Source: UMGS172 sp045546915
GTDB lineage: Bacteria > Bacillota > Clostridia > Oscillospirales > Acutalibacteraceae
NCBI GenBank assembly: GCA_045546915.1
Contig: JAZQDU010000016.1
Location: 1 to 64,000 of the forward strand
Length of the DNA: 64,000 nucleotides
Direction of reading: 5' to 3'
The position numbers and the translations under genes were made by a program. Shown here piece after piece: positions 49,706 to 58,638 of this stretch. The notes under the pieces are model-generated. The model was not told where the DNA came from and did no database searches. It worked only from the letters and a program-made list of their open reading frames with translations. Within the stretch, counting starts at the first letter, position 1. Each line of letters starts with the position of its first letter.

Positions 49706-51130
49706 TTATCCTTTCCCTAAAACTTCTTTATAAAGTTTAATATAGGTGTTGGCAGATTTACCCCAACTGTTATCACATTCCATAGCACGTTTTACAAGAA
49801 TGTTCCATCCTTCTTTATTCTCATAACCTTTAACGGCACGTTCAACTGCATAAGCCATATCGTGAGCGTTATAATTAGAGAAAGTAAAGCCGTTGCCCTC
49901 ATTGTCTCCGCTATCTTTAACAGTATCTTTAAGTCCGCCGGTTTCTCGCACAATGGGAATAGTACCGTAACGAAGTGCTATCATCTGAGCAAGACCACAT
50001 GGCTCACTCTTAGAAGGCATAAGGAATATATCTGCACCTGAATATATTTTATGGGCGTAATCAGGCACAAAGCCCAACCTTAAGGACACCTTGTCAGGAT
50101 GCGCTGATGCCATTGAATAGAAAAATGTTTCAAACTCCCATTCACCGCTACCCAAAATAACAAACTGAACATCCAAGTTAAGCATTTGTTCAAATACGCA
50201 TTTTACCAAATCAAGACCTTTGTGAGTGACAAGACGCGATACAATACCTATAACCGGAACATCAGGTTTTTGAGGCAAGCCTGCCGCTTTTTGAAGTTCG
50301 GCTTTGTTGGTTGCTTTGCCTGAAACATCTTCTGCACTGTAGTTTGCCCATATATTTGAGTCGGTTTCGGGGTTATAGACTTCGGTATCAATACCATTAA
50401 CAATACCGCTTAGTTTAAAAGCACGGTCACGAATTATACCATCAAGACCATGTGCAAACCAAGGGTCTTTAATTTCCTCTGAGTAGGTGGGACTAACAGT
50501 AGTAACTCGGTCTGCAGTCTCAATAGCACCCTTCATGAGGTTAATACCTCCGTCATACTCCAAAAGGTGTGCGCCCTCACTCGGAACACCCAAAACATCC
50601 TCTAATATTTCTTTACCGTATTTACCCTGATACTGAATATTATGAATTGTATAAACAGTTTTGATATTTTTGTAAATATCGTTTTTGCGGTATATTGTAT
50701 CAAGAAATACGGGAACCAATGCCGTCTGCCAGTCATTACAGTGAATAACATCCGGCACAAAATCTATATGAGGAATCATTTCAAGTACTGCTCTGGCAAA
50801 AAAGGCGAAACGCTCCGCATCATCGTAGTGACCGTAAAGACCGTTACGCTTAAAATAATACTGATTATCGAGCAGATAGAAAATCACACCGTCATGTTTT
50901 GCCTCAAAAATGCCACAATACTGCCTACGCCAAGCGACAGGTACGGTAATACTTGTAACAAACTGCATCTTAGAGCGAAGTTCCTCGCTGACGGTTTCAT
51001 AAAGGGGCATAACCACTCTGCAACCCACAAGTCTTTTTCTAAGTGCTTTAGGTAACGCACCCGCTACATCCGCAAGACCGCCTGACATGGCGAAAGGATA
51101 CGCTTCACTTGTTGCATATAAAACTTTCAT
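49706..51130 (-). CDS. glgA: Glycogen synthase
   Basis: Adds glucose from ADP-glucose to alpha-1,4-glucan chains. GT5 family: N-terminal VLYATSEAYPFAMSGGLADVAGALP (ADP-glucose binding, KxGGL variant SGGL), then VIHCNDWQTALVPVF, TIHNIQYQGKY, and the C-terminal SKSEPCGLAQMIALRYGTIPIVRETGGLKDTV. 474 residues is normal. It follows glgD by 19 bases. Glycogen is a carbon store, common in sporulating clostridia. Confidence 0.97.
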   Translation of the reverse strand: MKVLYATSEAYPFAMSGGLADVAGALPKALRKRLVGCRVVMPLYETVSEELRSKMQFVTSITVPVAWRRQYCGIFEAKHDGVIFYLLDNQYYFKRNGLYGHYDDAERFAFFARAVLEMIPHIDFVPDVIHCNDWQTALVPVFLDTIYRKNDIYKNIKTVYTIHNIQYQGKYGKEILEDVLGVPSEGAHLLEYDGGINLMKGAIETADRVTTVSPTYSEEIKDPWFAHGLDGIIRDRAFKLSGIVNGIDTEVYNPETDSNIWANYSAEDVSGKATNKAELQKAAGLPQKPDVPVIGIVSRLVTHKGLDLVKCVFEQMLNLDVQFVILGSGEWEFETFFYSMASAHPDKVSLRLGFVPDYAHKIYSGADIFLMPSKSEPCGLAQMIALRYGTIPIVRETGGLKDTVKDSGDNEGNGFTFSNYNAHDMAYAVERAVKGYENKEGWNILVKRAMECDNSWGKSANTYIKLYKEVLGKG

Positions 51131-51149
51131 TTTTATAAAATCCTTTCAG

Positions 51150-52265
51150 TTAAACCTCAGAGTTTTTACGAATGTAAATGGGATAAATCTCGGTGCCTTT
51201 GAGCGTTTTATATGCACCTACGGTAACCTTTTTATCCAAGGTGACATATTTAATCTCGGCATTTTCATTGATAACCGCATCCTGCATGACTATACAGTTT
51301 TCAACAACTGCTCCGGCACCAACCTTAGCACCTCTGAACAGAACCGAATTGCGAACTGTACCCTCAATTACACAACCGTCAGCAATGATTGAATTATGAA
51401 CCTTGCAATCAAGGCCATAAATTGTGGGCATATCGTCACGTGTTTTGGTAAAAACAGGACGTTCTTTGCAGAAAAGTTCACGTCTTACATCAGGACTCGA
51501 CAAAACTTCATGAGTAATCCTTACGTAACTTTCAGGGCTATCCATAACTGCGGCATAAGGTAAAACCTCATATCCACGGATATCAAGTGTTTCAAGACCT
51601 TGTTGGAAAATATCCCTCGCAAGGCTTGTAAAATTATGTTCATAACCATAATTCACAATCTCAATGAGTTTTTGTTTTGATAAAACAGTTATATCAAGGC
51701 TAAAATTGCAATCGGAATCACCGGCAGCAAAAGTAATGTCTGTTATTTTATCGCCACATAATTCAAACGACATAACATCGTGATGATTTGCAGGCATCCT
51801 GCCTTTTTTGTAAGCAATAGTCACATCGGCACCGCTTGCAATGTGTCGCTCAATCATATCACTTAAATCAAAGTTAGTAATAACATCGGCATCGCATAAC
51901 ACAACGTATTCTTCCTTTGAATGACGCAAAAAATTCATTGCGCCAAAAAGGCCGTCGATATGTCCGACATAAACCTTTGCCTCATCATTAGAATAAGGTG
52001 GCAAGAAATACAGACCGCCGTTTTTACGGTCAAGGTCCCATGCCTTACCGGTACCGATATGGTCCATAAGTGACTGGTAGTTAGCCTTAGTAACAATACC
52101 AACCTTAGAAACACCTGCGTTTACAAGGTTAGACAACGAAAAATCTATAAAACGGTAACGTCCGCAAAAAGGAACCGAACCCATTGACCTTTTGGCGGTC
52201 ATTTCTGCCAAAAGTTCGTCATGAACATTAGGAAAAACAAGACCTAAAACATTATTCTTTCTCAT
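51150..52265 (-). CDS. glgD: ADP-glucose pyrophosphorylase subunit GlgD
   Basis: Non-catalytic or modulatory partner of GlgC in Firmicutes. The N-terminus keeps a nucleotidyltransferase fold (KRSMGSVPFCGRYRFIDFSLSNLVNAGV) but lacks the GGxGxRL loop of GlgC. A left-handed beta-helix follows near the end (VHNSIIADGCVIEGTVRNSVLFRGAKVG). 371 residues is normal. It overlaps glgC by 4 bases (ATGA). Confidence 0.96.
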   Translation of the reverse strand: MRKNNVLGLVFPNVHDELLAEMTAKRSMGSVPFCGRYRFIDFSLSNLVNAGVSKVGIVTKANYQSLMDHIGTGKAWDLDRKNGGLYFLPPYSNDEAKVYVGHIDGLFGAMNFLRHSKEEYVVLCDADVITNFDLSDMIERHIASGADVTIAYKKGRMPANHHDVMSFELCGDKITDITFAAGDSDCNFSLDITVLSKQKLIEIVNYGYEHNFTSLARDIFQQGLETLDIRGYEVLPYAAVMDSPESYVRITHEVLSSPDVRRELFCKERPVFTKTRDDMPTIYGLDCKVHNSIIADGCVIEGTVRNSVLFRGAKVGAGAVVENCIVMQDAVINENAEIKYVTLDKKVTVGAYKTLKGTEIYPIYIRKNSEV

Positions 52266-53479
52266 AGTTTTCCACCGTCCTCTACGTTCTCTCTAATCAT
52301 CTGCGATGCTGAAATAACGGCATTTTTGCCAATATTTATACCGGCACCAACAACAGTTACACCCCAATTTGAGAGGTCTGACATATCCTCAGGTTTTTGA
52401 CCCACAACTGCACCTTCGTCGATTACCGAGTTTTCGGCAACAATGGCATATTGCACCGTTGCGCCTTTTTTAATAACAGCACCCGGCATAACAAGTGATG
52501 ATTGCACCGTTGCGCCTTCTTCGACTATTACATTGTCAAATAAAATAGAGAAATCCACCTTGCCATAAATTTCACATCCTTCGGTGATAAGCGAATTTTG
52601 CACCAAAGCAGTGTCAGCAATATACTGAGGCGGTGCCGACGGTGTTCTCGAATATATTCTCCAATTTTTATCCGACAAATCAAGCTTAATCTTGGGGTCA
52701 AGCAAATCAAGGTTTGCCTCCCACAACGAATCAATCGTTCCTACATCTTTCCAATAATCATCAAAACGATAAACCACCATTTTTTCGCCTGCGTTCAGCA
52801 TGTTGGGGATTATGTTCTTACCAAAGTCGTTAGAAGAATTGGGGTCTGCCTCATCTTCTTCCAAATATTTGCGAAGTTTATCCCACGAAAAAACGTAAAT
52901 ACCCATCGAAGCCAAATTACTCTTGGGTTCCTTCGGTTTTTCCTGGAACTCATAAATAGTGCCATCCTCGTTAGCATTCATAATGCCGAAACGAGAAGCC
53001 TCCTCCATAGGAACCTCAATAACAGCAATGGTGCAGTCTGCACCCGATTCCTTATGCTTGGCAATCATTTTGCTATAATCCATCTTATAAATATGGTCAC
53101 CGGAAAGTATAAGAACATACTCAGGGTCATAACGCTTTATAAACTCAATATTCTGATAAATTGCATTAGCAGTACCTTTATACCAATCACCGCCCTTATT
53201 GTTCTGATAAGGGGGAAGAATATGAACACCGCCATATGAACGGTCAAGGTCCCACGGTTTTCCCGAACCGATATAATCGTTAAGTTCAAGCGGTGAATAC
53301 TGCGTAAGAACACCAACCGTATCAATACCAGAATTGGTACAGTTGGATAAAGGAAAATCGATTATCCTATACTTACCTCCGTAAGGTACCGCCGGTTTAG
53401 CAATGCGCTGCGTAAGCACACCAAGACGGCTACCCTGTCCACCTGCCAACAGCATAGCGACGCATTCTGTTTTTTTCAC
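52262..53479 (-). CDS. glgC: Glucose-1-phosphate adenylyltransferase
   Basis: Makes ADP-glucose, the committed step of glycogen synthesis. AMLLAGGQGSRLGVLT is the nucleotide loop; KPAVPYGGKYRIIDFPLSNC, SGDHIYKMDYS (metal Asp) and FQEKPKEPKS follow. The C-terminal beta-helix carries the allosteric part. GTG start at 53479 with AAGGAG 9 bases upstream. First gene of the glgC-glgD-glgA operon. Confidence 0.97.
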   Translation of the reverse strand: MKKTECVAMLLAGGQGSRLGVLTQRIAKPAVPYGGKYRIIDFPLSNCTNSGIDTVGVLTQYSPLELNDYIGSGKPWDLDRSYGGVHILPPYQNNKGGDWYKGTANAIYQNIEFIKRYDPEYVLILSGDHIYKMDYSKMIAKHKESGADCTIAVIEVPMEEASRFGIMNANEDGTIYEFQEKPKEPKSNLASMGIYVFSWDKLRKYLEEDEADPNSSNDFGKNIIPNMLNAGEKMVVYRFDDYWKDVGTIDSLWEANLDLLDPKIKLDLSDKNWRIYSRTPSAPPQYIADTALVQNSLITEGCEIYGKVDFSILFDNVIVEEGATVQSSLVMPGAVIKKGATVQYAIVAENSVIDEGAVVGQKPEDMSDLSNWGVTVVGAGINIGKNAVISASQMIRENVEDGGKL

Positions 53480-53762
53480 TTTGGGTCACTCCTTGCTTTT
53501 TTTGTTTATTTAAATCGGTTCGGACAAGATTTTAAAATCCTGAAGTCTCCGTAAAAACCTCTTATAACTATTATATACCCATAATTTTCCAAATATCATA
53601 TTACAATTATATTTTAACAGTTGTTTATTAAAATTTCAATAGCAAATTTAGTATTTTTCCATTTAGAGCATAAGTATTTTGGGAAATAATTTGTGCAAAT
53701 TTGACAAAAAACAAGCATTTTCAGTCTTTAATAAGTTATCTGCTACCATAAATAACAAAAAG
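53480..53762. other. Intergenic region with the glgC leader and promoter
   Basis: About 280 bases, A/T-rich, with no open frame. It holds the glgC leader (about 125 bases) and promoter. No riboswitch or terminator-like fold was seen in the leader. Confidence 0.6.
53611..53639 (-). promoter_or_regulatory. Promoter of the glg operon
   Basis: Minus-strand TTGAAA (53634-53639), a 17-base spacer and TAAAAT (53611-53616). Confidence 0.6.
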
Positions 53763-53789
53763 ACCGCCGAAACTGACCGTTTCGGCGGT
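53763..53789 (-). terminator. Terminator of the Cys-rich protein gene
   Basis: An 11-bp perfect stem ACCGCCGAAAC with a 5-base loop, followed by TCTTTTTG on the minus strand, just beyond the stop. Confidence 0.85.
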
Positions 53790-53795
53790 GTAAAT

Positions 53796-54626
53796 TTAAT
53801 CGTCACATTCGTCACAGGTTGTGCAACCGCAACCGTTATCGGCGTCACATGGGCGGGGCGGGAAAAAGTCATCGGTCGGAAACTTAATTTTTCTAAAAAC
53901 GTCACACGGTGAATCGGTAGAATCGTTGCATTGCTTTTCAGGAATACAGAAGTCATACACAGGAATAAGCATTTGAACATTACGAATAAGTTGGATTATT
54001 GTAAAAAGCCCAAGCGTTACATATACGGTATTATTACCGGAATGGGATGATGTGTCAATTGTACCACCAACTGCCGAACAAACCCTTGCCGGCATAAATC
54101 CGGGTAGGTCGGGACAGGCTTTGGCACAGCCAAGTTTTGCTGACAATGCTATAGGGTCTACGCTCTGCACAACACATTTAGGACTGTTGCCGCCAAACAC
54201 TGAGCGTTTAGGACAGTTTTCTTCGGCAATATATTCATTTGTAAATGTTTTTACGTTGCCCTCACTACCATAAAGAATGGCTTTTTTGCTGTAAAAACAA
54301 ATGCCGTGAACCAAGCACGGACAGGTGTGCGGTGCCGAGAAAACATCTACATCGACAAGGAAAAAGAACGTAAGGTCGCAGGCATAAAAGCCTCGGTTAA
54401 ATGTTACGGCTTCTACGTCAATATTTACGTCTATAACCTCGGCCGATTTAATACGTACACTAACAGCATTGTTAACAAGTTGCTGGTCTTCGGGTGAAAA
54501 ATAGCACCTTAGGTCGGTAAGGCAATCGCGGTCACAACACGAGTCGTAAACTCTGCCGGCATCAATGCAAACTGCTTCCTTGAAGGATGAAGACGATGTC
54601 GGGCAGTTCTCTCTGATTTCTGCCAT
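53796..54626 (-). CDS. Cys-rich protein of a clostridial family (likely spore-associated)
   Basis: A 276-residue protein with about 25 cysteines and no signal peptide or membrane helix. It has CIDAGRVYDSCCDRDCLTDL near the N-terminus, a beta-rich middle (NRGFYACDLTFFFLVDVDVF, then GSEGNVKTFTNEY), and a C-terminal CDADNGCGCTTCDECDD. I recall many clostridial proteins with the same start (VFDSCSDKDCLEDL-like), most named hypothetical. The spore-coat idea is inference from Cys content and lineage. The ATG at 54626 has AAGGAGG upstream. Confidence 0.85.
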   Translation of the reverse strand: MAEIRENCPTSSSSFKEAVCIDAGRVYDSCCDRDCLTDLRCYFSPEDQQLVNNAVSVRIKSAEVIDVNIDVEAVTFNRGFYACDLTFFFLVDVDVFSAPHTCPCLVHGICFYSKKAILYGSEGNVKTFTNEYIAEENCPKRSVFGGNSPKCVVQSVDPIALSAKLGCAKACPDLPGFMPARVCSAVGGTIDTSSHSGNNTVYVTLGLFTIIQLIRNVQMLIPVYDFCIPEKQCNDSTDSPCDVFRKIKFPTDDFFPPRPCDADNGCGCTTCDECDD

Positions 54627-54640
54627 AAAAATCCTCCTTA

Positions 54641-54672
54641 TGCACTTTATGTGCAATTATAATATCAGTCAA
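54641..54672 (-). promoter_or_regulatory. Possible promoter and operator of the Cys-rich protein gene
   Basis: A perfect palindrome TGCAC-5-GTGCA (54641-54655) overlaps a weak TAAAGT (54644-54649), with TTGACT (54667-54672) 17 bases upstream. A repressor site at the -10 box is possible; no regulator is identified. Confidence 0.4.
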
Positions 54673-54776
54673 GCATCGTGCGGTTTTTCTGCCGAGACTT
54701 AACTTCCTTACCAATTTATTCATTTAGGCTTGTCACGGTTACACATTTAGTACCAATACTGCTTCATATATATTGT

Positions 54777-54805
54777 TTGACAAATAATAGAATTTGTTAT
54801 AGAAT
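54777..54805 (+). promoter_or_regulatory. Promoter of uppP-coaX
   Basis: TTGACA (54777-54782), a 17-base spacer and TAGAAT (54800-54805), about 25 bases before the uppP start. Confidence 0.65.
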
Positions 54806-54829
54806 AATTGACGGAAAGGGGAAAATAAT

Positions 54830-55681
54830 ATGTCTGCTTTTTTTGAGATTATAAAATCAGTACTCTACGGCATTATTGAAGGTATTACCGAATGGTTGCC
54901 CGTCAGCAGTACCGGTCACCTTATCTTATTTGAGGAACTTTTTTGGAAAAATTCTGATGCATCTTTTATGGAGATGTTTCGTGTTGTAATCCAACTTGGT
55001 GCTATTCTGGCAGTTATATGCATGTATTTTAGAAAACTTAATCCTTTTTCACCAAAGAAGGATTCGGTTGCCAAAAAGTCAACTTGGGAAATGTGGTTTA
55101 AGGTAATTATCGCCTGCCTTCCTGCCGCAATTATAGGACTTCCCTTTAATGACGCCATCGATGCTTATTTTTATAACTTCCCCACCGTTGCAACAACACT
55201 TGTAATATACGGCATTATATTTGTAGTAATTGAATCGGTTAAACGAAAAGAGCCCCGCATAAACGATATTTCGCAAATGTCGTATAAAACCGCATTACTT
55301 ATAGGTGCCATTCAACTTTTGTCCTTAATACCGGGAACTTCACGCTCGGGGGTTACCATTATCGGCGCCATGCTACTCGGCTGTTCGCGTGCAGTCGCTG
55401 CTGAATTTTCTTTCTTCCTCGCAATTCCCGTTATGTTTGGCGCAAGCCTTCTGAAATGTGCTTCCTACGTTAAAGATTTGGCAGATAACACAGCGGCAAC
55501 CTTTAATACCGTTCAATTTGCTGTGCTTTTCACCGGCATGCTTGTAGCCTTCGTAGTTTCTATGCTTGCCATTAAATTTTTAACCGATTATGTTAAAAAG
55601 CGTAATTTCAAGCCGTTTGGATATTACCGCATTATACTCGGTATAATTTTATTAGGATATTATTTTATTTTTGTGAGATGA
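54830..55681 (+). CDS. uppP: Undecaprenyl-diphosphatase
   Basis: Recycles the undecaprenyl carrier for cell-wall synthesis. A 283-residue BacA-type membrane protein: GIIEGITEWLPVSSTGHLIL (motif 1) and LLSLIPGTSRSGVTIIGAMLLG (motif 2, catalytic Arg and Ser) are clear. About eight transmembrane helices. It often gives low-level bacitracin resistance when overexpressed. AAGGGG precedes the ATG. The stop overlaps the coaX start by 4 bases. Confidence 0.97.
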   Translation: MSAFFEIIKSVLYGIIEGITEWLPVSSTGHLILFEELFWKNSDASFMEMFRVVIQLGAILAVICMYFRKLNPFSPKKDSVAKKSTWEMWFKVIIACLPAAIIGLPFNDAIDAYFYNFPTVATTLVIYGIIFVVIESVKRKEPRINDISQMSYKTALLIGAIQLLSLIPGTSRSGVTIIGAMLLGCSRAVAAEFSFFLAIPVMFGASLLKCASYVKDLADNTAATFNTVQFAVLFTGMLVAFVVSMLAIKFLTDYVKKRNFKPFGYYRIILGIILLGYYFIFVR

Positions 55682-56451
55682 CTAAAATGTTACTTTGTTT
55701 CGATATTGGCAATACCAACATAACCATCGGCGGTTATAATGATGATGAACTGATATTTACAGCTCGCCTTGCAACCGATACAAGGCGAACCTCTGACCAA
55801 TACGCAATTGAAATCCGCGATATTATACACATTTATAATATTGAACGAAACGAGGTCACCGACGCTGCTATATGCTCGGTAGTACCTACCGTCGGCAGTG
55901 CTGTTACAAGGGCGATAAAACAACTTTTTGGTCTTGACGCAATGGTGTTGGGTCCCGGTATTAAAACCGGTCTTAATATAAAGATTGATAACCCTGCACA
56001 ACTTGGTGCAGACCTTGCAGCAGGTGCCGTAGGTGCTTTGGCAAAACACCCCTACCCTTGCATAATAATTGACCTTGGCACAGCGACCACGCTCAGTGTA
56101 ATAGGTAAAAACGGTGAATTTATGGGCGGTGCTATTGCCGCAGGGATAAAATTAACACTTGAAGCACTTTCTTCCAAAACCGCACAATTACCTGTAGTTG
56201 GACTCGATGCTCCACAAAAAGTAATAGGTTCAAACACTGTTGACTGTATGAAATCGGGACTTATAATCGGTGCCGCATCCATGATTGACGGTATGATTAC
56301 AAGAATCGAACGTGAACTCGGCACCAAAACCACTGTTGTAGCAACGGGAGGTCTTGCGCCGACAGTTGTAGGCTTCTGCGACCATGAAATTGTTTTAGAC
56401 GATAATCTGCTTCTTGATGGACTAAGAATTATATACAATAAAAACAAATAA
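55678..56451 (+). CDS. coaX: Type III pantothenate kinase
   Basis: First step of coenzyme A synthesis. ASKHA fold: MLLCFDIGNTNITIGGY (phosphate 1), TGLNIKIDNPAQLGADLAAGAVGAL, PCIIIDLGTATTLSVI (phosphate 2) and VVATGGLAPTV (adenosine). 257 residues is normal. ATG at 55678 overlaps the uppP stop; an internal ATG three codons later is also possible. A vitamin-type ECF transporter gene converges on it (56499). Confidence 0.96.
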   Translation: MTKMLLCFDIGNTNITIGGYNDDELIFTARLATDTRRTSDQYAIEIRDIIHIYNIERNEVTDAAICSVVPTVGSAVTRAIKQLFGLDAMVLGPGIKTGLNIKIDNPAQLGADLAAGAVGALAKHPYPCIIIDLGTATTLSVIGKNGEFMGGAIAAGIKLTLEALSSKTAQLPVVGLDAPQKVIGSNTVDCMKSGLIIGAASMIDGMITRIERELGTKTTVVATGGLAPTVVGFCDHEIVLDDNLLLDGLRIIYNKNK

Positions 56452-56454
56452 AAA

Positions 56455-56489
56455 AAAGCCGTAGTTTGTGTAACACAAACTACGGCTTT
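56455..56489. terminator. Bidirectional terminator between coaX and the ECF transporter gene
   Basis: A 16-bp perfect stem (AAAGCCGTAGTTTGTG) with a 3-base loop; A-run on the left and T-rich flank on the right serve both converging genes. Confidence 0.85.
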
Positions 56490-56498
56490 ATATTCACT

Positions 56499-57086
56499 TT
56501 ATTTTTTTGCAAATTTCAATACACGAACAATTATAGGCGACAATACAGCATTTGTTAATACTTCAAACAAGAAGTTTCCCATTGCAAATGCCCAAAACAA
56601 ATCCATTCCCGTAACAGTCATTCCTACATTTGCTGCTATCTCATTTGCGCTATCCATAAAGAATATGTAACAACCTAATAAAAATATTGCAGTGTTTGTT
56701 ATAGGACAAATTACTGCAGCCACAAAAACTGCAATATATCTATTTATCTTTTCAAGCGCTTTATAAACCAAACCTGCAACAAAACCACACGCTGTTCCTT
56801 TGACAAGTACGGTGATTAATGTACCAGGAATATCAAACGCTAAAAATAAATTAGCACCGCCTGTCAACAATACAACCATGCCAAAAACAAAACCGAGCCA
56901 GGTACCAACACCTACTCCACACATGGCAGCACCAATAACAATAGGTATTAAACCAACCGCTGTGGAAAATGGTCCAAAAAACGTTGTAACACCGCCGATA
57001 GTTTGCAAAACTATAACAAACGCTGTCATAATTGCGCCCATAACCAACTTTTTAGTCTGAGCTTTTCTTTTTTCTGATGTTGTCAT
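56499..57086 (-). CDS. ECF transporter S component (pantothenate-type candidate)
   Basis: A 195-residue membrane protein with six helices and an ECF S-component start (TKKLVMGAIMTAFVIVLQTIGG). The central GFVFGMVVLLTGGANLFLAFDIPGTLITVLVKGTACG is typical of the PanT-like/ECF_trnsprt group. The convergent coaX makes pantothenate a reasonable guess for the substrate; this is inference. GGAGG lies 8 bases before the ATG. The energising EcfA/A'/T genes are elsewhere. Confidence 0.85.
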   Translation of the reverse strand: MTTSEKRKAQTKKLVMGAIMTAFVIVLQTIGGVTTFFGPFSTAVGLIPIVIGAAMCGVGVGTWLGFVFGMVVLLTGGANLFLAFDIPGTLITVLVKGTACGFVAGLVYKALEKINRYIAVFVAAVICPITNTAIFLLGCYIFFMDSANEIAANVGMTVTGMDLFWAFAMGNFLFEVLTNAVLSPIIVRVLKFAKK

Positions 57087-57103
57087 TTTTTATTTCCTCC
57101 GAT

Positions 57104-57124
57104 ACTGTCCCGTATGGGTACAGT
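57104..57124 (-). promoter_or_regulatory. Hairpin in the ECF transporter leader
   Basis: ACTGT and CCC pair with GGG and ACAGT (one bulge) just upstream of the GGAGG of the transporter gene. It might influence translation, but no known riboswitch is recognised. Confidence 0.35.
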
Positions 57125-57162
57125 TCATATATTTGCAAACCGATTTCTCGGATAATGCACAA

Positions 57163-57194
57163 AAAATGCAAGCGGTTCTCACCGCTTGCATTTT
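57163..57194 (-). terminator. Terminator of the antiporter gene
   Basis: A 14-bp perfect stem AAAATGCAAGCGGT with a 4-base loop, about 20 bases beyond the antiporter stop; T-run on the minus strand. Confidence 0.85.
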
Positions 57195-57214
57195 AGCACA
57201 CCAAAAACATTATG

Positions 57215-58504
57215 TCAACTGTTTTTTGCCCTATCGTGCACACCTCTTGCGCTTGTTTTACCCTCAGGCTTAATTTCCCCTGCTTTAAGCAAAGCAATTT
57301 TGGTAAGATAAGGACCAACAAGTTCATAAATAAGCACCGAGAAAAGCGTTATATTGGCTACGATATGACCGGCTTCGCCTAACGACTCTGCCTTAATTGC
57401 CATACCAAGTGCCACACCCGCTTGTGGCAAAAGCGTCACACCAAGGTATTTTACAATATTATTATCACATTTTACCGCCTTAGCCGTAACAAACGAGCCA
57501 AAATATTTACCTGCCGAACGAGTAACAATATAAACCAAACCAATAAGCACAATAAACAAATCTTTAAACACGCCAAGTTCAAGTTCTGCACCGCTTATTA
57601 CAAAGAAAAGTATGAAAATAGGCGCTGTCCAACGGTCGATTCTGTCCATAAGTTCTTCAGAAAAATCACACACATTGCAAAAAACCGTTCCCAACATCAT
57701 ACAAACAAGCAACGATGAAAATGCCACATGGATATTTCCTATTTTAAACTCAACCATAGAAAGCGCAACCGTCACAAGAACAAACGTAACCGACATTGAA
57801 AGGCGCTTTGACCTTGAATGGAAAAACTTTTCAAAATAAGAAAACAACATGCCCATTATAAAGCCAAGCAGCAACGATAAAACAACCTCTAAAATAGGTT
57901 CAACTATAATAGAAGTAATATTTGCCGTTCCGCCTTCTAAAGACCTTGCAACGCCGAAAGAAATTGCAAAAAGCACAAGACCTACCGCATCATCGAGCGC
58001 TACTATAGGTAACAAAATATCGGTAAGCGGTCCTTTTGATTTATACTGTCTTACAACCATCAAGGTTGCTGCAGGAGCAGTAGCCGACGCAACAGCACCC
58101 AAAACAATTGCAGATGACAACGGCAATTTATCAGGTATAACAAAATGCAATCCAATAAGTGCAAAATCCACTAAAACGGTTGCCGTTACTGCCTGAAAAA
58201 TACCAATGACCGTAGCTTGTTTACCCGTCTGTTTTAACTGCGATAAGCGAAATTCGTTACCAATTGAAAAAGCAATAAACCCTAACGCAACATCGGACAA
58301 AAGTTTATAACTTTTAATATTTGCCATGCTGGTGAATCCAATACCGTCAATACCAAAAGCACCCAACAAATAAGGTCCTACCAAAATACCGGCAACAAGA
58401 TAAGCAGTAACAGCCGGCAACTTTAACAATTTTGCGACACGCGACAACATAAGCCCGGCGAATAATGCTATCGATAAACTGAGTAACATCTCCACAAATA
58501 TCAT
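57215..58504 (-). CDS. Cation:proton antiporter, CPA2 family
   Basis: A 429-residue integral membrane protein with about 12 helices. Sequence pattern: LSRVAKLLKLPAVTAYLVAGILVGPYLLG near the N-terminus and LGAVASATAPAATLMVVRQYKSKGPLTDILLPIVALDDAVGLVLFAI in the middle (the ALDDA aspartates for ion exchange) are typical of Na+/H+ or K+/H+ antiporters. No TrkA-type C-terminal domain follows. Start uncertain: ATG 58504, GTG 58495 and ATG 58489 are all in frame. It is monocistronic. Confidence 0.9.
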   Translation of the reverse strand: MIFVEMLLSLSIALFAGLMLSRVAKLLKLPAVTAYLVAGILVGPYLLGAFGIDGIGFTSMANIKSYKLLSDVALGFIAFSIGNEFRLSQLKQTGKQATVIGIFQAVTATVLVDFALIGLHFVIPDKLPLSSAIVLGAVASATAPAATLMVVRQYKSKGPLTDILLPIVALDDAVGLVLFAISFGVARSLEGGTANITSIIVEPILEVVLSLLLGFIMGMLFSYFEKFFHSRSKRLSMSVTFVLVTVALSMVEFKIGNIHVAFSSLLVCMMLGTVFCNVCDFSEELMDRIDRWTAPIFILFFVISGAELELGVFKDLFIVLIGLVYIVTRSAGKYFGSFVTAKAVKCDNNIVKYLGVTLLPQAGVALGMAIKAESLGEAGHIVANITLFSVLIYELVGPYLTKIALLKAGEIKPEGKTSARGVHDRAKNS

Positions 58505-58601
58505 ACCCTTTCAAAACAACAACTGTTTTTCAACCAACAAATTTTAGTCCTTTTTATATTGTTTGTCAAGAGCAAACATAAATATTTGTTCATGTATATA
58601 A

Positions 58602-58628
58602 AAAAGCCTTACGAATTGTAAGGCTTTT
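58602..58628 (-). terminator. Terminator of the DegT-type aminotransferase gene
   Basis: An 11-bp perfect stem AAAAGCCTTAC with a 5-base loop, just beyond the aminotransferase stop, with TTTTTTATA on the minus strand. Confidence 0.85.
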
Positions 58629-58638
58629 GGTTTTATTG

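Noticed and set aside
52598..53239. A 213-codon plus-strand frame opposite glgC
   Set aside because: It is a shadow of the strongly supported glgC frame and has no recognised domain.
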